Source: Verrucomicrobiaceae bacterium
Lineage (GTDB): Bacteria; Verrucomicrobiota; Verrucomicrobiia; Verrucomicrobiales; Verrucomicrobiaceae
Assembly: GCA_027490195.1 (NCBI GenBank)
Contig: JAIXYN010000061.1
Location: 62,001 to 126,000, forward strand
Direction of reading: 5' to 3'
DNA: 64,000 nucleotides
In this document: piece after piece, positions 6,337 to 15,830 of the stretch
Numbering within the stretch: the first letter of the stretch is position 1
Layout of the letters: every line of letters begins with the position of its first letter
The notes under the pieces: model-generated
Databases searched by the model: none
What the model was told of the DNA's origin: nothing
What the model saw: the letters and a program-made list of their open reading frames with translations, nothing else
Position numbers and translations under genes: made by a program

Positions 6337-7065
6337 TCAACGGCCTTCTTGAACAGGACGCCACGAGTCCCCTTGGCCGTAAATTTTCCAAGCCTTGCCA
6401 GTCCATCGATCCGTTTTCATCATCCATCCGCCGCCCATCGCCTGAAAACGATAGCGTTCTGCAAATCCCCAGTGCAGCAACGCTCCGAGCAAAAGCGCTC
6501 CAATCAAAGAAGGAATAAAAATGCGGTAGTTCATGGTCATTGATGGAGTGAATATTTTATGCAGGCGGTGCAAAGAGATATTTGAGACGGAAAGTTGAGA
6601 AAGCGGGCGCTCGTCAAAATCAAGCACTCGATCAGCGTTCACCCAGGCTTCTGTTCCAGCACGGCAAACCAGGTCTTCACGCTTCAATGTGCCAACGGTT
6701 TTATACTTTCGCAGTTGCTCAATCGTAAAAGGCCCCACTGGCATGCCTTCATCACTGAAATAATACTCCACATTTTTTCCAGGGCGATACCACCTACCAA
6801 ACAGCCAAGCCAAAACCGAGAATGGGATGGCTAAGAAAGTAAACGTCAGAATACGAATGATTGCATGTTCCAGCCCCTGTGCCGCTTCCAGATTAGGGTA
6901 TGCCAACATCACTCCCACAAAGGACACTGCACCTACAACCAAAGCAGACACCACCGCTACTAGCCACCAGCTGCGGGAATCCTCAGCTGTCTGCGCACGC
7001 CCGCGCTGCTCACTCATACGCATTAAACGGCAAACCAGATAGACCATTAAGAGAGTGCTGAGCAT
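6337..7065 (-). CDS. Membrane protein with GYF_2 (DUF4339) domain
   Basis: The 242-aa product has an N-terminal membrane part with two hydrophobic spans (about residues 33-55 and 66-88: WWLVAVVSALVVGAVSFVGVM and ILTFTFLAIPFSVLAWLFG). A GYF_2 domain (about 100-150: YYFSDEGMPVGPFTIEQL ... GTEAWVNADRV) follows, with the usual GPFT and W signature, and a third span lies at about 182-202. GYF_2 domains are common in membrane proteins of Verrucomicrobiota and Planctomycetota and are thought to bind proline-rich peptides. Its base composition is less GC-rich than its neighbours. The role in the element is unknown; surface or superinfection functions are possible guesses. Confidence 0.7.
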   Translation of the reverse strand: MLSTLLMVYLVCRLMRMSEQRGRAQTAEDSRSWWLVAVVSALVVGAVSFVGVMLAYPNLEAAQGLEHAIIRILTFTFLAIPFSVLAWLFGRWYRPGKNVEYYFSDEGMPVGPFTIEQLRKYKTVGTLKREDLVCRAGTEAWVNADRVLDFDERPLSQLSVSNISLHRLHKIFTPSMTMNYRIFIPSLIGALLLGALLHWGFAERYRFQAMGGGWMMKTDRWTGKAWKIYGQGDSWRPVQEGR

Positions 7066-7330
7066 AAAAATAAATCACGTTTTGGCGGCTACTAGATAAA
7101 GAACAATCAATACCTCAATCATAGGCAGGCAACTTAGCATTAAAACCACCCCGTCAAGAACACCCTCCCCGTCAAAAATCTTTCAAACCCCTTGAAATAA
7201 TCGCTTGACAGAACTGCATCACCCGTGCGTAAACAACCACGCACGCGTTGCCCTCCACGTCGGGGGCGTTCCAAACGCGTTTACCGCAGCCAGATCCCAG
7301 AGATCCAGCAGCACACCCCGCAAACACACC
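7066..7330. other. Intergenic region, 265 bp
   Basis: Relatively AT-rich at first, serving as promoter region for the leftward membrane gene and the rightward coiled-coil gene. A TTGACA at 7205-7210 is a possible -35 for the rightward gene; no clear -10 is seen. CCCCGTCAAGAA and CCCCGTCAAAAA form a short direct repeat near 7150-7180. Confidence 0.35.
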
Positions 7331-7792
7331 ATGCCCACGCTCAGACACCCACGCCATGGCCGCATGCCAGACCTCACCCAGGTCAGGCAGGCCGTCCATC
7401 AACTGCGCCAGCCCGCAGTCTTCGTCACCCCCGCACTCACCCGTGCGGATGATGCCGAACTCCGGGCCCGCATCCAGCAGCTCGAAGCCGAAGCCACCCA
7501 GGCCCAGCACGAAGCAGCCACCGCCAAGCAACAGCTCCACGCCGCCGCCTCTCAGGCCTGGCTTGCAGCCGAAACCCAGTGGCAGCAGCAGCAGAAACAG
7601 CAGCTCGCACAGCGCCGCTCTTATGCAGCAACTGCCGTCGTCCACGACAACACACAGGCCCAGCACGGGCCCCAAGTCGTCGCCACCGCCCGCACCGTGT
7701 ATCTTAAGCAGCCGCTTGATCCGGTCAAAGCCGTTCCCATGGACCTCCCTTGGATGAGCTTGATCAAAAACTGGTTCATGCGCAAGCCGTGA
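7331..7792 (+). CDS. Hypothetical coiled-coil protein, 153 aa
   Basis: The middle of the protein (about residues 37-95: DDAELRARIQQLEAEATQAQHE and onward) is a heptad-rich, Gln/Ala-rich coiled coil. The C-terminus is a short mixed segment ending LIKNWFMRKP. I do not recognise a family. The reading is open up to 7205, but the ATG at 7331 (or one at 7361) is more natural because the preceding residues lack structure. A hairpin follows the stop. The opposite strand is also open over part of this length, but only this frame has protein-like composition. It lies between the repressor region and the integrase and may be an accessory or structural component. Confidence 0.5.
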   Translation: MPTLRHPRHGRMPDLTQVRQAVHQLRQPAVFVTPALTRADDAELRARIQQLEAEATQAQHEAATAKQQLHAAASQAWLAAETQWQQQQKQQLAQRRSYAATAVVHDNTQAQHGPQVVATARTVYLKQPLDPVKAVPMDLPWMSLIKNWFMRKP

Positions 7793-7809
7793 GCCCTGGC
7801 CACAAATGA

Positions 7810-7839
7810 AACGCCGCCCCGCGCAAGCCGGGCGGCGTT
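7810..7839. terminator. Hairpin between convergent genes
   Basis: AACGCCGCCC (7810-7819) and GGGCGGCGTT (7830-7839) form a perfect 10-bp stem with a 10-nt loop. It lies between the ends of the coiled-coil gene and the integrase gene. There is no long T-run, so it may be a bidirectional transcription barrier. Confidence 0.65.
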
Positions 7840-7874
7840 CTCATGTCAAGACTACTGTAAACCGTTACAGCATC

Positions 7875-9212
7875 TCAAGCCGCCGCCTGCAAAACAAAAG
7901 GCCTTCTACGCAGGCCCATCACCGCCTCCGGAGACAGCGCCGCATCACTCAGCGCCGTGATCGCACCGCTCGTGCCGGCATAATCATTCAGCGTCACATT
8001 CGACCCCGCCGCATGCCCCAGCGCAGCCCGTGCCGCATCCACCCCCTCATTGGCCACCTTCACCGTAGCCACCAGCTTGCGCAGGTTGTACAGCGTCTGC
8101 GTGCCCTGCACACCACAGGCCCGCAGCCATTCACTCGCCCGGCGGTAGATCTTGTCCCACTGGCCCGGCGTGTCACAGCCCAGCAGCGCCCCCTGCGCAC
8201 TTACCAGCCGCGGCAGCATCTCCACCAGATCAGCCGGCAGCGGCCACGGCCGCTCCTGCAGAGTCGTCGAGTCCTTCATGCGGTAGCCCTCATCCAGCCG
8301 GTTCTTGATCACGATCAGCACCGCACCCGTCGCATCCACCTCCAGCCACCCCACGCGCGCCGCCTGGCTCTCCACCGGCCGCATCCCCGTTGTCCAGTGC
8401 AGGCGTATCAGCGCCCACACCTGCGGATCATCCTGCTTCAGCACCGGCAGGCGCTGCCACATCGCCTCATAAACATCACGACTCAGATTGAACCGACCAT
8501 CCGGCTTCTTCACCCGGATCTTCGTCTCCCACCAGGCCCGCACCGCCTCACGCGGAAACCGCTCACGCAGCGGCTTCAGGTAGTCATCACGGCTATCAGG
8601 TCCCAGCACACTCCTAGCCTTCGCAGCCATGCTCAAAATCGTCGTATTCCCCTTCGTGATGCACTCCTTGTCAGGCCGTGCATGCTTCGGAATCTCGCGC
8701 CGGATCTGCACCCACGCATTGTCCGGCTTCGGCGTCCCGCGCGACGTCCAGCCCCGGCGCTCATACTCCTGGTAGCACCACACAAACACATCCCAGTCAT
8801 CCGGGTGCAGAGAGTCCACCCGCACCGCGTCAAACTCACCCCCGTGCGTCAATTCCACCACCAACTGCAGCGCCCGCAGATTCTCCTCACGCTCCGGCGG
8901 CCCAGCCTCCCTGTATTGCTCTGCCACCTCCCGCAGCACCAGCGGCAGCGCAGCCTTAGCCGATCTAATCGCCGCCACCCCATTACTCCCCTCCTGCATC
9001 TCCCGGATGCGTTTCTCCGCCACCAGCTCAGCGTCCACCATCACCGTCGTCTCAGTTTGCGACCGCACGCGCTGCTTGTGCAGCTTGAAGTCCATCGTGT
9101 AGCACGAACCCTTGTAACGCTTATAAAACGACACCGTCACACCCCGGATCGTCCGCACCACACGCGCATCCCAGAACGTTTTCGCCTTCGATTTCTCAGC
9201 CTTCGTTTTCAT
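7875..9212 (-). CDS. int: Tyrosine recombinase (integrase)
   Basis: The 445-aa protein has the C-terminal catalytic domain of tyrosine recombinases: Arg278 in TTGMRPVES, Arg378 in LYNLRKL (with Tyr at the usual His position of box II), His400 in LGHAAG and the nucleophile Tyr411 in TLNDYAG. The N-terminal half has the size of an arm-binding plus core-binding region, with a basic start (MKTKAEKSKAKTFWDARVVR). It would integrate or excise the element at the CAT tRNA 160 bp away. The message starts in a palindromic region (9213-9246), suggesting tight control or self-binding. All catalytic residues needed for strand cleavage appear present except the variant box II position, which is tolerated in the family. 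Confidence 0.9.
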   Translation of the reverse strand: MKTKAEKSKAKTFWDARVVRTIRGVTVSFYKRYKGSCYTMDFKLHKQRVRSQTETTVMVDAELVAEKRIREMQEGSNGVAAIRSAKAALPLVLREVAEQYREAGPPEREENLRALQLVVELTHGGEFDAVRVDSLHPDDWDVFVWCYQEYERRGWTSRGTPKPDNAWVQIRREIPKHARPDKECITKGNTTILSMAAKARSVLGPDSRDDYLKPLRERFPREAVRAWWETKIRVKKPDGRFNLSRDVYEAMWQRLPVLKQDDPQVWALIRLHWTTGMRPVESQAARVGWLEVDATGAVLIVIKNRLDEGYRMKDSTTLQERPWPLPADLVEMLPRLVSAQGALLGCDTPGQWDKIYRRASEWLRACGVQGTQTLYNLRKLVATVKVANEGVDAARAALGHAAGSNVTLNDYAGTSGAITALSDAALSPEAVMGLRRRPFVLQAAA

Positions 9213-9246
9213 AGTGTCACCACGGTGACACTCACCGCGACACTAT
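9213..9246. promoter_or_regulatory. Palindromic repeat cluster upstream of int
   Basis: AGTGTCACC (9213-9221) and GGTGACACT (9224-9232) form a perfect palindrome touching the int start codon, and a further GACACTAT (9239-9246) pairs with ATAGTGTC at 9211-9218. Three copies of the AGTGTC/GACACT core within 34 bp suggest an operator or recombinase arm sites. Confidence 0.65.
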
Positions 9247-9323
9247 TCAAGACCAAACATAACCCAAAACACCCCCACAAAAACCCCTCTTCAACCGTTC
9301 AGCCCACCCCCTCAACTTCTGCC

Positions 9324-9356
9324 TTCACTGGGAAAAACCGCCTTTTACCCAGTGAA
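9324..9356. repeat. Inverted repeat next to the tRNA
   Basis: TTCACTGGG (9324-9332) and CCCAGTGAA (9348-9356), with AAAA/TTTT extending the stem inside after one mismatch and a CCGCC loop. It lies between int and the tRNA end, in the expected attachment region, and could be an integrase or host-factor site or a terminator. Confidence 0.55.
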
Positions 9357-9372
9357 AACGCTAAAACTCACG

Positions 9373-9448
<76 letters not shown>

Positions 9449-9513
9449 GTGCGCACGGAGGTGGGCGATTATGCATCGCACGGCACTTGCGGCAACTGAT
9501 GATCTTGCAGCTT

Positions 9514-12500
9514 CTAGACCGCACGCTCAGCCTCAATATCAAAGAGGAAGTCGAAATCTTCCTTCTGCAGCAGGTTGGTGAAGCCACCTTCGCCCAGGAC
9601 ATTGTTGACCATGAGGTTCTTCTTGTGCTGCAGGGTCATGATCTTTTCCTCGATCGTGCTCTTGGTCAGCATGCGGTAGGCCATGACGGGCTGCGTCTGG
9701 CCGATGCGGTGCGCGCGGTCAATGGCCTGATTCTCCACGGCGGGGTTCCACCATGGATCGTACAGGATGACGTAAGACGCGGCGGTCAGATTCAGACCGC
9801 TGCCACCAGCTTTGAGGGACAGCAGGAACACACTGGCTTTTTCATCTTCCTGGAAGGCTTTGACGATGCCTGCGCGGTCCGTACTGGCTCCGGTGAGCCA
9901 GTGGTAGGGTAGCTTCATCTCTTCCAGCTTGGTGCGGATGATCTTCAACATCGAAACGAACTGGCTGAAGAGCAGAACTTTGTGGCCCTCATCATGCAGT
10001 CCCTGAATCACTTCCAGCGTGGAGGTGAGCTTGGCGCTTTCTTCATTTTCCGCAGTTTTGTCCACCAAGCCGGGATGGCAGCAGATCTGCCGCAGGCGTG
10101 TGAGGGCCTGCAGAATGGCAAAGCGGCGACGGTTCACCATGTCGAAACCGGAGCTGTTCAGCACCATGTGCTGCGCGCGGGCCAGCTCCTCTTTGTAGAG
10201 CTCAGCCTGACGTCCGCTCATTTCGCTGAGCAGGTTTTCTTCACTGCGTGAAGGCAGGTCACGGGCCACCTGGGATTTCGTGCGGCGCAGAAGGAAGGGG
10301 CGCAGGCGGGCGGCCAGGCGCTCCGAGGCACGTGGGTCTTTGCGGCGGTCAAAATGGCGGTGGAAATAAGCACGCTCACCCAAGGCACCGGGTGTGGCAA
10401 AGGTCATCAGGCTCCACAGATCGAGCAGGCGGTTTTCCAGCGGCGTACCGGTCAGCACCAGGCGGTTGTCAGCACGAATCTGTCGCGCGGCTTTGGCGGC
10501 TTTGGAGTCCGGGTTCTTGATGTGCTGGCCTTCGTCGAGAATGGCTGCGAGCCAGCGGACGGCGGCGAGTTCGCCATCAAATCCGCGCATTTGCGCGTAG
10601 TTCATCACCACCACGTCGATCTGCGTCATGACCAGATTCAGATCAAACAGATCGCGGTCATGCAGCACGAGTACCCGCAGATCCGGCGAGCCTTTTTTGA
10701 ACTCCAGCGCCCAAACGTCGAGCACCGATTTCGGACAAACCACCAGCACGGGCAGGTGCGGGCCGTCGGCTTTTTTGCGTGAGCGCAGCCACAGCACCCA
10801 GGTGATGGCCTGCAGGGTTTTACCCAGACCCATGTCATCCGCCAGAATGCCGCCAAAACGGTTTGAGGTGAGGTAAGTCAGGAAATGGAAGCCATCGACC
10901 TGATAGGGACGCAGAGTGACGTTCAACCCCTCGGGGACGTCAGGACGCGCATCGAGCTTCGCCTCCTCCATGCGTTCGACGATCTTGCTCCACGCCTTCG
11001 GATTGACGATTTCCGCCGCATTTTCCTGCGCGAGCTGCCGCCAGTGCAGGCGGTGCGTCTCGTCGCTGTGCTCGTTGAGGTCAATACCGAGGCGGTCGAG
11101 CAACTCCTGCTGCTCATCGCTGAGTTCGAGCTTCACACGACGCCAGGAACCATCGGCCAAGCGCACGAACTCCCCCTTTGCGGCGATGAGGCGGCGAATG
11201 TCTGCGGGTTTCAGATCCATGCCTTCGATGTCAAACACGAGGCGCAGATCCAGCCAGTCAATGCTGCCTGCCTGCGTGGCTTCCAGGCGCACGCGTGCGA
11301 TCAGCGGATCCGCGAGAATGGTCTGCAGGCTTTCGTCCGTCTTCAGATTGACATTCTCAGGGAGCTGCGCGGCCCAGGCATGAAACACATCAGGGAAATC
11401 TTTCGCCATGCGCACGCGCCAAGCGTCATTTTCCATGTCCCAGGTGCGGCGCAGCTGGTTCATCAACTCCTCGGCATCGCGCAAGGCGCGACGGTCGCGG
11501 CAGACGATGCTGTCGTCAGATTCAGTCGTTTTTTTTTCATCCACCGGCTGCCAGCCGGAAAAGCGCAGCATCTCACGCACGCGGCCTTCACCATCGACCG
11601 CCTCGGCCTTGAGGGTGACAAACTCAGCGCCGCCGGAGTGCGAGTTCTTGGCCAAGCAGGCGGCGGTGATGTTCACATGCAGGTCTTCGTGACGCACCCG
11701 GCTCTTGATCGCGTCGGGCACCGGGATGTCGATCTCACGCATGAAGGAAATACCCTCTGCTGTGGCCAGCGCCTCCAGCGGCATGGTGACGCTGGTGTCG
11801 ATGCGAGATTCATCATGCAGCCAGACCGGGCCTGTGAACAAAGTGTCAGAGCTCAGGAAGAAAGTCTGCACCCCGCGCAGAATGCGCAGCGGCAGCGGGG
11901 CTGGAGTGCCTTCCGACGTTTCAAGCTGCAAGGTCAGGTTCAGGCCGTTCTCGCTCAGACGTGCGACCCAGCTCAGAGGCTCGGCCACACGCTGAAATGG
12001 CACTTCATCCAGGGTGATCATGCGTTCCTGCAGCGCTGGCTGCTGGAACAGCGTGGCAAGCCACAGCGCATGATGTTTGGATTCCAGACGGAAGGAGTCA
12101 TTCCAGTTCTCATCGCTCTGAGACAGGCAGGAGATCAACAGCAGCTCCGAGCCGCCCGAGGTCACGATGCGGCCGTCGCGGTGTTCCCGGCGCAGGTTGT
12201 CGAGCAGCGCTGCATCGACCGTGGTGTAAGGCGTGGGTGTTTCTCCTTCGAGGCGCATTTGAAGGCGCGCATCATTGACCGTGATCAGCAGGCGGAAATC
12301 GCACACACGTGGCGGCTGACGGTGGGTGTGCCGGTCATCCTGGCGTGAATCAATGAATTCACGGATACGCTTTTGCCAAGTCGGCACAGTGCTGGCATGC
12401 CGCCATTCGCGTAGGGCTTCACGGGTGCTATCGATGTCTGACATGCCGCGCAGGAAGGCGGGAACGGCGAGCCCTTTGTCGGCGAGTGCGAGTGCGATGT

Positions 12501-13035
12501 AGTTCCAGAACTCACGCAGAGTTTTGGGGGCTTCAGGCCAAAGCGAAACGGGTTCAAGACTCTGAATGGCCCACTTCGGATGCAGGCGCACCATGTCCTG
12601 GTCAAAAATCTTGCCGGTGAGGCGCACGCGTTCGTAGCGCTTTTCCATCTTGCTCAGATAATTTTCTTCATCAGGCGTGAGTGGGCGCTCAAGCTTGGCG
12701 ACGAGCAGATGCTCGAAATCCTCTTCCTCCACCGGAATCATCGGCAGCGTACCACGGGCCTCGCGGCGCTGCACCGCCACCAGCGTGGTGCAAAGGGCCA
12801 GATTTTCCAATTCCTCATCTTCATCGACGTCGGTTTCGCCGTGCCAGCCATGCTCACCGCGCAGCCAGCGTACCTGGGCCGGGCGGTCATCGAGCCTGAC
12901 CTCGGCCATCATTTCATCCTCCAGCAGTTCAAGCCCCCTCACAGCATCGTCGTCAACAAGGCGCTCTGCCTCCTGACGGGTACGAGCATCAAACGGGCGG
13001 AGCAGAACGGGAAGGTCGGTGATGAGGCTGGACAT
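9514..13035 (-). CDS. SNF2-family helicase, 1173 aa
   Basis: The C-terminal half is a complete SNF2/Rad54-type motor: motif I DDMGLGKT, motif II LDEGQ (DEGQ in place of DEAH), LTGTPLENRLLDLWSL (motif III region), and a helicase C domain with LFSQF, KAGGSGLNL, ILYDPWWNPAVENQ and DRAHRIGQ. The N-terminal 600 residues, rich in acidic and charged segments, are the bacterial SNF2-associated region. Such proteins use ATP to move along double-stranded DNA and displace or remodel bound protein; the bacterial substrate is mostly unknown. The long reading extends to 13173, but 13035 (MSSLITDLPVLL) is preferred because the extra residues overlap the divergent promoter region. It is divergent to a second SNF2 gene. 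Confidence 0.9.
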   Translation of the reverse strand: MSSLITDLPVLLRPFDARTRQEAERLVDDDAVRGLELLEDEMMAEVRLDDRPAQVRWLRGEHGWHGETDVDEDEELENLALCTTLVAVQRREARGTLPMIPVEEEDFEHLLVAKLERPLTPDEENYLSKMEKRYERVRLTGKIFDQDMVRLHPKWAIQSLEPVSLWPEAPKTLREFWNYIALALADKGLAVPAFLRGMSDIDSTREALREWRHASTVPTWQKRIREFIDSRQDDRHTHRQPPRVCDFRLLITVNDARLQMRLEGETPTPYTTVDAALLDNLRREHRDGRIVTSGGSELLLISCLSQSDENWNDSFRLESKHHALWLATLFQQPALQERMITLDEVPFQRVAEPLSWVARLSENGLNLTLQLETSEGTPAPLPLRILRGVQTFFLSSDTLFTGPVWLHDESRIDTSVTMPLEALATAEGISFMREIDIPVPDAIKSRVRHEDLHVNITAACLAKNSHSGGAEFVTLKAEAVDGEGRVREMLRFSGWQPVDEKKTTESDDSIVCRDRRALRDAEELMNQLRRTWDMENDAWRVRMAKDFPDVFHAWAAQLPENVNLKTDESLQTILADPLIARVRLEATQAGSIDWLDLRLVFDIEGMDLKPADIRRLIAAKGEFVRLADGSWRRVKLELSDEQQELLDRLGIDLNEHSDETHRLHWRQLAQENAAEIVNPKAWSKIVERMEEAKLDARPDVPEGLNVTLRPYQVDGFHFLTYLTSNRFGGILADDMGLGKTLQAITWVLWLRSRKKADGPHLPVLVVCPKSVLDVWALEFKKGSPDLRVLVLHDRDLFDLNLVMTQIDVVVMNYAQMRGFDGELAAVRWLAAILDEGQHIKNPDSKAAKAARQIRADNRLVLTGTPLENRLLDLWSLMTFATPGALGERAYFHRHFDRRKDPRASERLAARLRPFLLRRTKSQVARDLPSRSEENLLSEMSGRQAELYKEELARAQHMVLNSSGFDMVNRRRFAILQALTRLRQICCHPGLVDKTAENEESAKLTSTLEVIQGLHDEGHKVLLFSQFVSMLKIIRTKLEEMKLPYHWLTGASTDRAGIVKAFQEDEKASVFLLSLKAGGSGLNLTAASYVILYDPWWNPAVENQAIDRAHRIGQTQPVMAYRMLTKSTIEEKIMTLQHKKNLMVNNVLGEGGFTNLLQKEDFDFLFDIEAERAV

Positions 13036-13106
13036 GCGCAGAATTGAGACCCGCGCCGGGCAACGGCGGGGGAACCGGAGCGATAGCATGGACAGAGGCC
13101 TTTGGG

Positions 13107-13138
13107 AAACGACGAATGCTGAATTTCCACATTCCCGC
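13107..13138. repeat. Relative of the ATTCGTCATT repeat family
   Basis: The stretch between the divergent helicases contains CGACGAATGCTGAATTTCC, which resembles the 21-nt-period repeat at 63356-63389 and 27317-27348. It looks like a decayed copy. Confidence 0.3.
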
Positions 13139-13176
13139 GCCTTGTCTGCCTCCCTTTTTTCGTCCAAACACATTGC

Positions 13177-15819
13177 ATGCTCGCTCCCGCCCTCACTCCA
13201 GAAGGATTTCTCACCTATTTGGGCGGGGTGGAATCAGGTGCTGACAAGAAAATCGCCGCCGCAGGCTCACCCAGCGCCATTTTTCGCGTCTTGTGCACGG
13301 ATTTGCTCACAGCCGAGCTTGAGCCACCGTGGAAATGGCTGCGGGAGTTTGGTCAGCAGTTCTTCACCCGCCTGTGCCAGACCAAAGATACCCTGACAGT
13401 TTCTTCCCCTTCCCTGACCGACTTCATGGCCGCTGCTCCGCCGTTTGCAGGCGCGGAATACCTCACGCTGGAAGTCCTCGAGCGCTGGTGGCTCGAACTG
13501 GCGCAGCACATCGCACAGCTGGCCACAAACGGCGTGGAATCCTGGCTGCGGGAGGAGTGCCCCGCCTGGCATGTCGTCGGGCGCGTCACCTTCCACCTCG
13601 CAGAAAACAAGACCGACACGCAGCGCCCCTTCGCCTTTCTAGCCACCTTCACCGAGAAACTCAGCGCCACCGGCCAGCCGCAGCACCTGCCGCTGGCGCG
13701 AGCAATGCAGCTTTACTCCGGCCAGAAAGATCAAACCGCACTCAATGCCCTGCTGGCGCCCGTGCGCACCGCCGCGGAAAAATCCAAACTCCTGCGCGAG
13801 TGGCTGGAAACAAAGCGCCTCTTTCAACCCATGGCCATGTCTCCGCAGGAGGCCTTCCGAGTACTGCGTGAAACGGCGGTCTTTCAGGAAAGCGGCATCG
13901 TCATGAAACTGCCGGACTGGTGGCGCAGCGGGAAAGGCCCGCGACCAGCAGTCTCGGTAACCATTGATGCCCCGAAACAATCCTCCCTGCATGCTGGAGC
14001 GCTGCTGAACTTCAAAATTGCCGCCAGTTTTGAAGGCGAGCCGCTTACCGCCGCCGAATGGGAAAAACTGCTCAGCGCCGACACCGGTCTCGTTTCGCTC
14101 CGCGGTCGCTGGATCGAAGTTGATGGTGCCCAACTTCAGCAGGTGATGTCCCACTGGCAAAGGGTGCAGCATGCCACCGGCGAAGGCGGCATCGGCTTTC
14201 TCGACGGCATGCGCTTGCTCGCGGGCTTTGATCCACGTCTGGCAGCCGTGGAAGAGGAGAGCACGGAGATGGTGCATGATTGGAGCGACATCATCGCGGG
14301 CAAGAATCTCGCCGCAGTGCTCCAGCAGATGCGCGATCCTGCTGCTTCACCCGCGCCGCCCAATCTCTGTGCCACCCTTCGTCCGTATCAGCTCAAAGGC
14401 TTTGCGTGGCTGCAATTCATGACCCGCCTGGGCCTCGGAGCGTGTTTGGCCGACGACATGGGTCTGGGCAAGACGCTGCAGGTCATCGCGCTGCTACTTG
14501 CGCGGCAAAAAGAGACGAAAACCGCCGGCTTGCTCATTGTACCCGCCTCACTCGTCGGCAACTGGAAGGCGGAGGTGGCGAAGTTCGCGCCCGATTTAAA
14601 ACTCTTCATCGCGCATCCATCGCAAACCTCGCGCGAACATCTCGATCACGCGGTGAAGCATCCTGGCGAAGCTCTGCGCGGCTGCGATGCGATGCTCACC
14701 ACCTACCAATTTCTGCAACGCACCGAATCATGGCAGCAGCACGCGTGGAGCGTTGTCATTTTGGATGAAGCGCAGGCCATTAAGAACCCCGGCAGTGCCA
14801 GCACGAAGGCGGTGAAGCGCCTGCAGGCCACCACGCGCATCGCTTTGACCGGCACGCCGGTGGAAAACCGCCCTGGTGATTTGTGGAGTCTCTTTGACTT
14901 CCTCAATCCCGGCCTGCTCGGCGGTTCCGCAGCCTTTGCGGCTGCGGTGAAAAACTGCGCCAAAAGCAGCACTGGCTTTGCGCCGCTGCGCAAGCTTGTG
15001 CAGCCCTACATCCTGCGCCGCATGAAGACGGACAGGAGCATCATTAGCGACCTGCCGGACAAGATTGAGACGAAAGCCTTCTGCGGCCTCACCAAGCGGC
15101 AGGCCACGATTTATGCGAAGCTCGTCGATCAACTTGCGAAGATGCTTGCTGACAAGGAGATGGAGCCAATCAAGCGCCAGGGCCTCGTGCTCGGCTTCCT
15201 GCTCAAGTTCAAACAGATCTGCAATCATCCCAGCCATTGGAATGGCGACGGTGCCTGGAACCCTGAGGATAGCGGCAAATTCACGCGTCTCGCTGAAATT
15301 TGCAGCGAACTCGCCGAGCGCCGCGAACGCGCGCTCATCTTCACACAGTTTCAGGAAACTTGCGATCCGTTGGCGCGCTTCCTCGCCACTGTCTTTGGGC
15401 GTGACGGTCTCATCCTGCATGGCGGCACCGCCGTGAAGAAGCGTCCGCAGTTGGTTGAATCCTTTCAGCAGCCCGGCGGTCCGCCCTTCATGGTCATCAG
15501 CGTCAAAGCGGGCGGCACAGGACTCAATCTCACAGCCGCCAGCCACGTCATCCACTTTGACCGCTGGTGGAATCCCGCCGTCGAAAACCAGGCCACCGAC
15601 CGGGCCTTTCGCATCGGCCAGAAAAAGAACGTCATGGTGCATAAATTCGTCTGCCAGGGCACCATCGAAGAGCGCATCGACGCGCTGATCGAAGAAAAGA
15701 TGAGCCTCGCCCACGACCTCATCACAGGTGATGGCGGCGCTGAAAAACTGCTCACCGATATGGGGGCTGAAGAGTTGCTGAGTTTGGTCGCGCTTGATGT
15801 GAACTCGGCTGTCGAGTAA
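13177..15819 (+). CDS. SNF2-family helicase, 880 aa
   Basis: A second, shorter SNF2 protein. The N-terminal 400 residues are an alpha-helical region seen in bacterial SNF2 proteins. The motor starts near residue 395 (LRPYQLKGFAWLQFM) and shows DDMGLGKTLQV, LDEAQAIKNPGS, LTGTPVENRPGDLWSLFDF, then IFTQFQE, KAGGTGLNLTAASHVIHFDRWWNPAVENQATDRAFRIGQ and IEERIDALIEEK. All helicase motifs look intact. It probably works with the SWIM protein encoded at 17138-17938, as the family often occurs beside SWIM zinc-finger genes. It is transcribed away from the other SNF2 gene, and the HNH gene follows 11 bp downstream. Confidence 0.9.
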   Translation: MLAPALTPEGFLTYLGGVESGADKKIAAAGSPSAIFRVLCTDLLTAELEPPWKWLREFGQQFFTRLCQTKDTLTVSSPSLTDFMAAAPPFAGAEYLTLEVLERWWLELAQHIAQLATNGVESWLREECPAWHVVGRVTFHLAENKTDTQRPFAFLATFTEKLSATGQPQHLPLARAMQLYSGQKDQTALNALLAPVRTAAEKSKLLREWLETKRLFQPMAMSPQEAFRVLRETAVFQESGIVMKLPDWWRSGKGPRPAVSVTIDAPKQSSLHAGALLNFKIAASFEGEPLTAAEWEKLLSADTGLVSLRGRWIEVDGAQLQQVMSHWQRVQHATGEGGIGFLDGMRLLAGFDPRLAAVEEESTEMVHDWSDIIAGKNLAAVLQQMRDPAASPAPPNLCATLRPYQLKGFAWLQFMTRLGLGACLADDMGLGKTLQVIALLLARQKETKTAGLLIVPASLVGNWKAEVAKFAPDLKLFIAHPSQTSREHLDHAVKHPGEALRGCDAMLTTYQFLQRTESWQQHAWSVVILDEAQAIKNPGSASTKAVKRLQATTRIALTGTPVENRPGDLWSLFDFLNPGLLGGSAAFAAAVKNCAKSSTGFAPLRKLVQPYILRRMKTDRSIISDLPDKIETKAFCGLTKRQATIYAKLVDQLAKMLADKEMEPIKRQGLVLGFLLKFKQICNHPSHWNGDGAWNPEDSGKFTRLAEICSELAERRERALIFTQFQETCDPLARFLATVFGRDGLILHGGTAVKKRPQLVESFQQPGGPPFMVISVKAGGTGLNLTAASHVIHFDRWWNPAVENQATDRAFRIGQKKNVMVHKFVCQGTIEERIDALIEEKMSLAHDLITGDGGAEKLLTDMGAEELLSLVALDVNSAVE

Positions 15820-15830
15820 CAGATCGTTTT

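Larger units (their letters stand above)
1..9372. mobile_element. Integrated element, right end (prophage-like or ICE-like)
   Basis: The segment from the window edge to the tRNA at 9373-9448 has the layout of a tRNA-integrated element. A tyrosine recombinase (7875-9212) lies next to the 3' end of the tRNA, with a repressor-type gene reading against a minus-strand operon, an excisionase-like HTH protein, a DNA methyltransferase and an exonuclease. Genes are short, tightly packed and mostly unrecognised, in contrast to the long metabolic genes to the right. No capsid, tail, terminase large subunit or conjugation gene is visible in this part, so phage and ICE cannot be told apart. The left end and second attachment site lie outside the window. 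Confidence 0.65.

Noticed and set aside
7172..7675. Minus-strand open frame of 167 codons opposite the coiled-coil gene
   Set aside because: Composition is Gly/Cys/Leu-rich without structure; it is the shadow of the Gln/Ala-rich coiled coil on the plus strand.
10885..12348. Long plus-strand frame of 487 codons inside the SNF2 gene
   Set aside because: Antisense shadow of the helicase coding strand, which has all helicase motifs.
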